A DNA stretch of 8,611 nucleotides from Eubacterium sp. (GTDB lineage Bacteria; Bacillota_A; Clostridia; Lachnospirales; Lachnospiraceae), in the NCBI GenBank assembly GCA_024687845.1, contig JAILEL010000223.1, forward strand, positions 1-8,611, read 5' to 3'. Below are positions 6,840-8,611 of the stretch, piece by piece. The first letter of the stretch is position 1; each line of letters starts with the position of its first letter. The translations under genes and the position numbers were made by a program. Below the pieces are notes generated by a model, which made no database searches, was not told the DNA's origin, and saw nothing but the letters and a program-made list of their open reading frames with translations.

Positions 6840-6880
6840 TAAGAAAGCCTTGATTTTACCGTGTTTTACAGTATAATTAA
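6840..6880 (+). repeat. Diverged direct repeat, copy 2 (downstream of the XRE gene)
   Basis: TAAGAAAGCCTTG (6840-6852) repeats 5964-5976 exactly, with weaker similarity continuing to about 6877. It lies 876 bases after copy 1. This copy contains the promoter-like boxes described at 6850-6877. Confidence 0.5.
6850..6877 (+). promoter_or_regulatory. Likely sigma-A promoter for the structured leader and Rpn region
   Basis: TTGATT (6850-6855) and a perfect TATAAT (6872-6877) are separated by 16 bases, a good fit to a housekeeping promoter on the + strand. Transcription would start near 6884, just before the ribosome-binding-like AAGGAG (6886-6891) and the GC-rich hairpin region. Confidence 0.55.
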
Positions 6881-6902
6881 GGTATAAGGAGAAAACACCT
6901 GC

Positions 6903-7031
6903 ATGGAGCATGGGTGTGTAAAAGGGAACCGGAAGCCTGTCCGCAGGTGGAAGGGTTTGTATGTCTGCCCCGCTTGGGTATACATTCTGGAGTACATTGT
7001 ACTTGAAAAGAGTGGGAAGAATAATTCATAG
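6903..7031 (+). CDS. Possible small basic peptide (42 residues), unknown
   Basis: ATG 6903 is preceded by AAGGAG (6886-6891) at an 11-base spacing and by the TATAAT promoter at 6872-6877. The frame encodes 42 residues to TAG 7029-7031. The N-terminal half is basic (KGNRKPVRRWKG); the second half contains a short hydrophobic and aromatic run (LYVCPAWVYILEYIVLE), two of whose residues are Cys and Pro, and the end is polar. That could be a membrane-associated amphipathic peptide such as a leader or small toxin, but I do not recognise it. Base composition is far GC-richer than the genes around it, which suits either a foreign gene or a structured RNA. No homologue can be claimed. Confidence 0.35.
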   Translation: MEHGCVKGNRKPVRRWKGLYVCPAWVYILEYIVLEKSGKNNS

Positions 7032-7035
7032 AATT

Positions 7036-7099
7036 AAATTAAGGGGACATCCCGGTAACTATTGTTGTTAAGGGATGTCTGAGCGACTTCCCTTAATTT
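7036..7099 (+). promoter_or_regulatory. Long hairpin directly before the Rpn gene ribosome binding site
   Basis: AAATTAAGGG (7036-7045) pairs exactly with CCCTTAATTT (7090-7099), and the adjoining GACATCCC (7046-7053) pairs exactly with GGGATGTC (7072-7079). An 18-base 5' arm thus faces a 3' arm with one ten-base bulge (7080-7089). The loop can add TAAC/GTTA. The structure ends nine bases before AAGGAGG (7108-7114). There is no T-run, so it is not a simple terminator. It may control translation or mark the edge of a mobile unit. Confidence 0.6.
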
Positions 7100-7119
7100 T
7101 AAAATTGAAGGAGGTCGTT

Positions 7120-8022
7120 ATGGTTTTTAATGATAATAGTTCATATTCTGATAACACTATCTTTGATGATGTGTTTAAGACTATGATAATTAGAATTCCT
7201 GAATTGGTTATCCCCGTAATAAACGAGATATTCAATACAGATTATTCAGAAAACATTAATTTCGAGCAACTTGGAAATGAACATTATACAAAAGATGGAA
7301 AAATAATCACGGATTCTATTTTTAAGATTAAAGATGTTATCTATCACATTGAGTGCCAAAGAAGAAAAGATTCTCGTATGGTAATTAGAATGATTGAATA
7401 CGATTTTTCTATTGCTTTAAATGAACTAAATAAAGAAGATGGAGAGTATGTAATCAGAATGCCTAAATCATGCGTACTTCATCTTGACACTTCAAAAATA
7501 GAAGACGAATTAAAAATGAAGATTATTACATCTGATGGTCAATTATTTCCATACAAGACAAAGGTTATAAAGGTTCAGGATTATAGTAAAAATGAAATTT
7601 TTGAAAAGAGACTATTATTGTTCCTACCATTCTATATTATTCGTTACCAAAGTCAGTATAATGATATTGAGAATGATAACGAAAGATATGAAGCCTTTGT
7701 AAATGAGTTTATTGAAATTAACACAAGGTTAGGCGAAGTTACAGCAAAATCAGAAAAATCAGGTCTATATAATGACTTGATAGGTCTTATTACAAAAATT
7801 GCTGACTATATGCTGGTTAATCAAACAAAACTAAAGAAGGGAGTTGATGATGCTATGGGAGGACAGGTACTTGAACTTGAGTCTGAAAGACTTATGAAAC
7901 TTGGCAGTATAAAAACATTACATAAATTAAATTACTCAGCAGATGAAATATCTAAAATAATTGATGAGCCAATAGAGAAAGTCGAGAGTGTTATCAACTC
8001 TCTCGATGAAAATGAAGAGTAA
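7120..8022 (+). CDS. Rpn / PD-(D/E)XK nuclease family putative transposase
   Basis: I set the start at ATG 7120, five bases after a perfect AAGGAGG (7108-7114). An alternative upstream start at 7075 lies inside the hairpin and has no binding site. The product is 300 residues, typical for this family. The N-terminus DNTIFDDVFKTMI and IPVINEIFNTDY is the family hallmark opening. The nuclease core is TDSIFKIKDVIYHIECQRRKD, with Asp65 and the Glu78-x-Gln80 that replaces ExK in this group, followed by RMIEYDFSIAL. The middle part LLLFLPFYIIRY is conserved in the group, and the C-terminus (about 265-300) looks like a small helix-turn-helix, LNYSADEISKIIDEPIEKVE. Related proteins cut DNA and promote RecA-independent recombination in E. 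coli; activity here is inferred. The gene is intact and ends with its own terminator. Confidence 0.85.
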   Translation: MVFNDNSSYSDNTIFDDVFKTMIIRIPELVIPVINEIFNTDYSENINFEQLGNEHYTKDGKIITDSIFKIKDVIYHIECQRRKDSRMVIRMIEYDFSIALNELNKEDGEYVIRMPKSCVLHLDTSKIEDELKMKIITSDGQLFPYKTKVIKVQDYSKNEIFEKRLLLFLPFYIIRYQSQYNDIENDNERYEAFVNEFIEINTRLGEVTAKSEKSGLYNDLIGLITKIADYMLVNQTKLKKGVDDAMGGQVLELESERLMKLGSIKTLHKLNYSADEISKIIDEPIEKVESVINSLDENEE

Positions 8023-8060
8023 AGTAAATATTTTTTAATTCTATGAATCCAAAAGGAGAA

Positions 8061-8086
8061 AGTCACATTATAATGTGGCTTTTTCT
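8061..8086 (+). terminator. Rho-independent terminator of the Rpn gene
   Basis: AGTCACAT (8061-8068) pairs with ATGTGGCT (8073-8080) around a TATA loop, eight pairs with one G-U, followed by a T-run ending in TTTTC. It lies about 40 bases after the stop codon. Confidence 0.8.
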
Positions 8087-8120
8087 TATGTTTTACAAAG
8101 TTCAACTATCTATATTTTGA

Positions 8121-8489
8121 ATAGAAAACAAAATATCAATTAACACTTTTTACATTTCGTCATTAAATGGGAAAAAAAGTGATAGATATGCATTGGGAAG
8201 TATCTATTCAATAAAAATATCCGGTAATAATCTAATTATATATGGTTCACTAGCAAAATCAAAAAGTAAATCAGCATTTTTCAATCATAAGTATACAAAG
8301 TTAAATTACAAAAAGAGAATTTTCAAAATTTCTCCAAACTGTAAATTCTATTTTGTTGGCGGAGAAGACCCGGATAGAAAAGTGAGTAAAAAACAATTTA
8401 TGAAATTAGCTCATCGCTATAATGGTCTTTCCTTCAGAATGAATACAAATAGTAGTGGTAAAGTTTACGAGATGTATATATCATCATAA
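8121..8489 (+). pseudogene. Secreted-protein-like gene lacking its signal peptide and start (5' truncated)
   Basis: The frame is open from just after a TGA at 8118-8120 to TAA 8487-8489 (122 codons), with no ATG in the coherent part. TTG 8193 could start a 98-residue product but has no ribosome binding site, and similarity-like sequence is present before it: NTFYISSLNGKKSDRYALG. The body is basic and strand-rich: SIKISGNNLIIYGSLAKSKSKS, RIFKISPNCKFYFVGGEDPD, KKQFMKLAHRYNGLSFRMNT and VYEMYISS. This looks like the mature part of a small secreted protein of a kind found in Lachnospiraceae, of unknown function. NTFYISSLNGK resembles KAFYISLNEK in the broken gene at 4295-4565, which still has a signal peptide. 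I infer that this copy lost its 5' end. If a TTG start were used, a cytoplasmic product would result. Confidence 0.55.
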
Positions 8490-8518
8490 TTTTGGTAAAG
8501 ATAATATTCAGTATTTTT

Positions 8519-8549
8519 AAGAAAGGGCTTTTTTTAGTCTTTTCTTTGC
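8519..8549 (+). terminator. Possible terminator after the 8121-8489 gene
   Basis: AAGAAAGGGCT (8519-8529) can pair with AGTCTTTTCTT (8536-8546) around a six-T loop, 11 pairs of which two are G-U. Only a short T-rich tail follows, so strength is uncertain. Confidence 0.4.
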
Positions 8550-8611
8550 AAAACTTTGAAATAATGGGGGACAACCAATTAGGTGGACCTATGTCAATAC
8601 TTTAGACACAA

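Larger units (their letters stand above)
6886..7099 (+). ncRNA. Candidate structured RNA or leader upstream of the Rpn gene
   Basis: After the promoter at 6850-6877 a series of hairpins can be drawn by eye: ACACC/GGTGT closing an inner TGC/GCA (about 6895-6916); GCCTG-TCCG-CAGGT; TGTAT/ATACA with inner CCC/GGG; AGTAC-ATT-GTACT; and the long hairpin at 7036-7099. Bases 6901-7020 are about 51% GC (61 of 120 counted), well above the AT-rich surroundings. I do not recognise a known riboswitch or RNA family. The stretch also encodes a possible 42-residue peptide, so coding and RNA explanations compete. The position, between a good promoter and the Rpn start, fits a cis-acting leader or an RNA belonging to the mobile unit. 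Confidence 0.35.

Noticed and set aside
6720..6911. Minus-strand 63-residue frame between the XRE gene and the GC-rich region
   Set aside because: It overlaps the XRE end and the + strand promoter, has no clear binding site, and resembles no family.
6905..6970. Cobalamin-riboswitch-like AAAAGGGAAcCGG sequence
   Set aside because: Only the first few bases resemble the conserved box; the expected following boxes are absent, and the downstream gene is not a transport or vitamin gene.
1..8611. CRISPR array, tRNA, rRNA or replication origin
   Set aside because: I saw no regularly spaced repeats, cloverleaf or rRNA-like sequence, and no iteron or DnaA-box cluster by eye.

Overview
The window looks like accessory DNA from a low-GC Gram-positive anaerobe, most likely a gut or rumen Lachnospiraceae-type Clostridia. 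The signs are AT-rich DNA, strong AGGAGG ribosome binding sites, a DUF6273 protein fused to a Ser/Thr kinase, a DUF4003 protein, an IS30 transposase with a Cys-rich linker, and an Rpn/PD-(D/E)XK 'transposase' gene. This placement comes from family recognition by eye, not from a database search.

Layout. Bases 2-1731 hold one decayed gene. It begins as an eukaryotic-like Ser/Thr kinase whose N-terminus lies outside the window. An in-frame TAA at 686-688 cuts the kinase C-lobe. The same frame then reopens and carries the end of the kinase, a transmembrane helix and a DUF6273 domain. That domain has lost its middle and shifts frame before its conserved GVRPAL end, and a second DUF6273 unit is cut off just after its first motif. 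Next come three intact-looking + strand genes: a small lipoprotein (1788-2243), a zinc-ribbon protein (2354-3022) and a DUF4003 protein (3217-4215). After them lies a broken secreted-protein gene (4295-4565) with a frameshift in a poly-A run and an internal stop, ending in a strong terminator-like hairpin.

Bases 4606-5925 (- strand) are a full-length IS30-family transposase. The right half carries an XRE-type regulator (6225-6758), a GC-rich and hairpin-rich stretch (about 6840-7100) that may be a structured RNA and/or encode a 42-residue peptide, and an intact Rpn/PD-(D/E)XK gene (7120-8022). A long hairpin sits directly before the ribosome binding site of that last gene. Diverged direct repeats at 5964 and 6840 bracket the XRE gene. 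The last gene (about 8121-8489) resembles the mature part of a secreted protein but has no signal peptide and no good start codon.

How it fits together. The left part looks like remains of a membrane signalling locus (kinase, extracellular DUF6273, lipoprotein, zinc-ribbon protein), but no shared pathway can be proved from sequence alone. The right part looks like a landing zone for mobile DNA. The best candidate for something undescribed is the GC-rich structured leader plus hairpin in front of the Rpn gene (6840-7114). The clearest direct observation is the stepwise decay of the kinase-DUF6273 gene.
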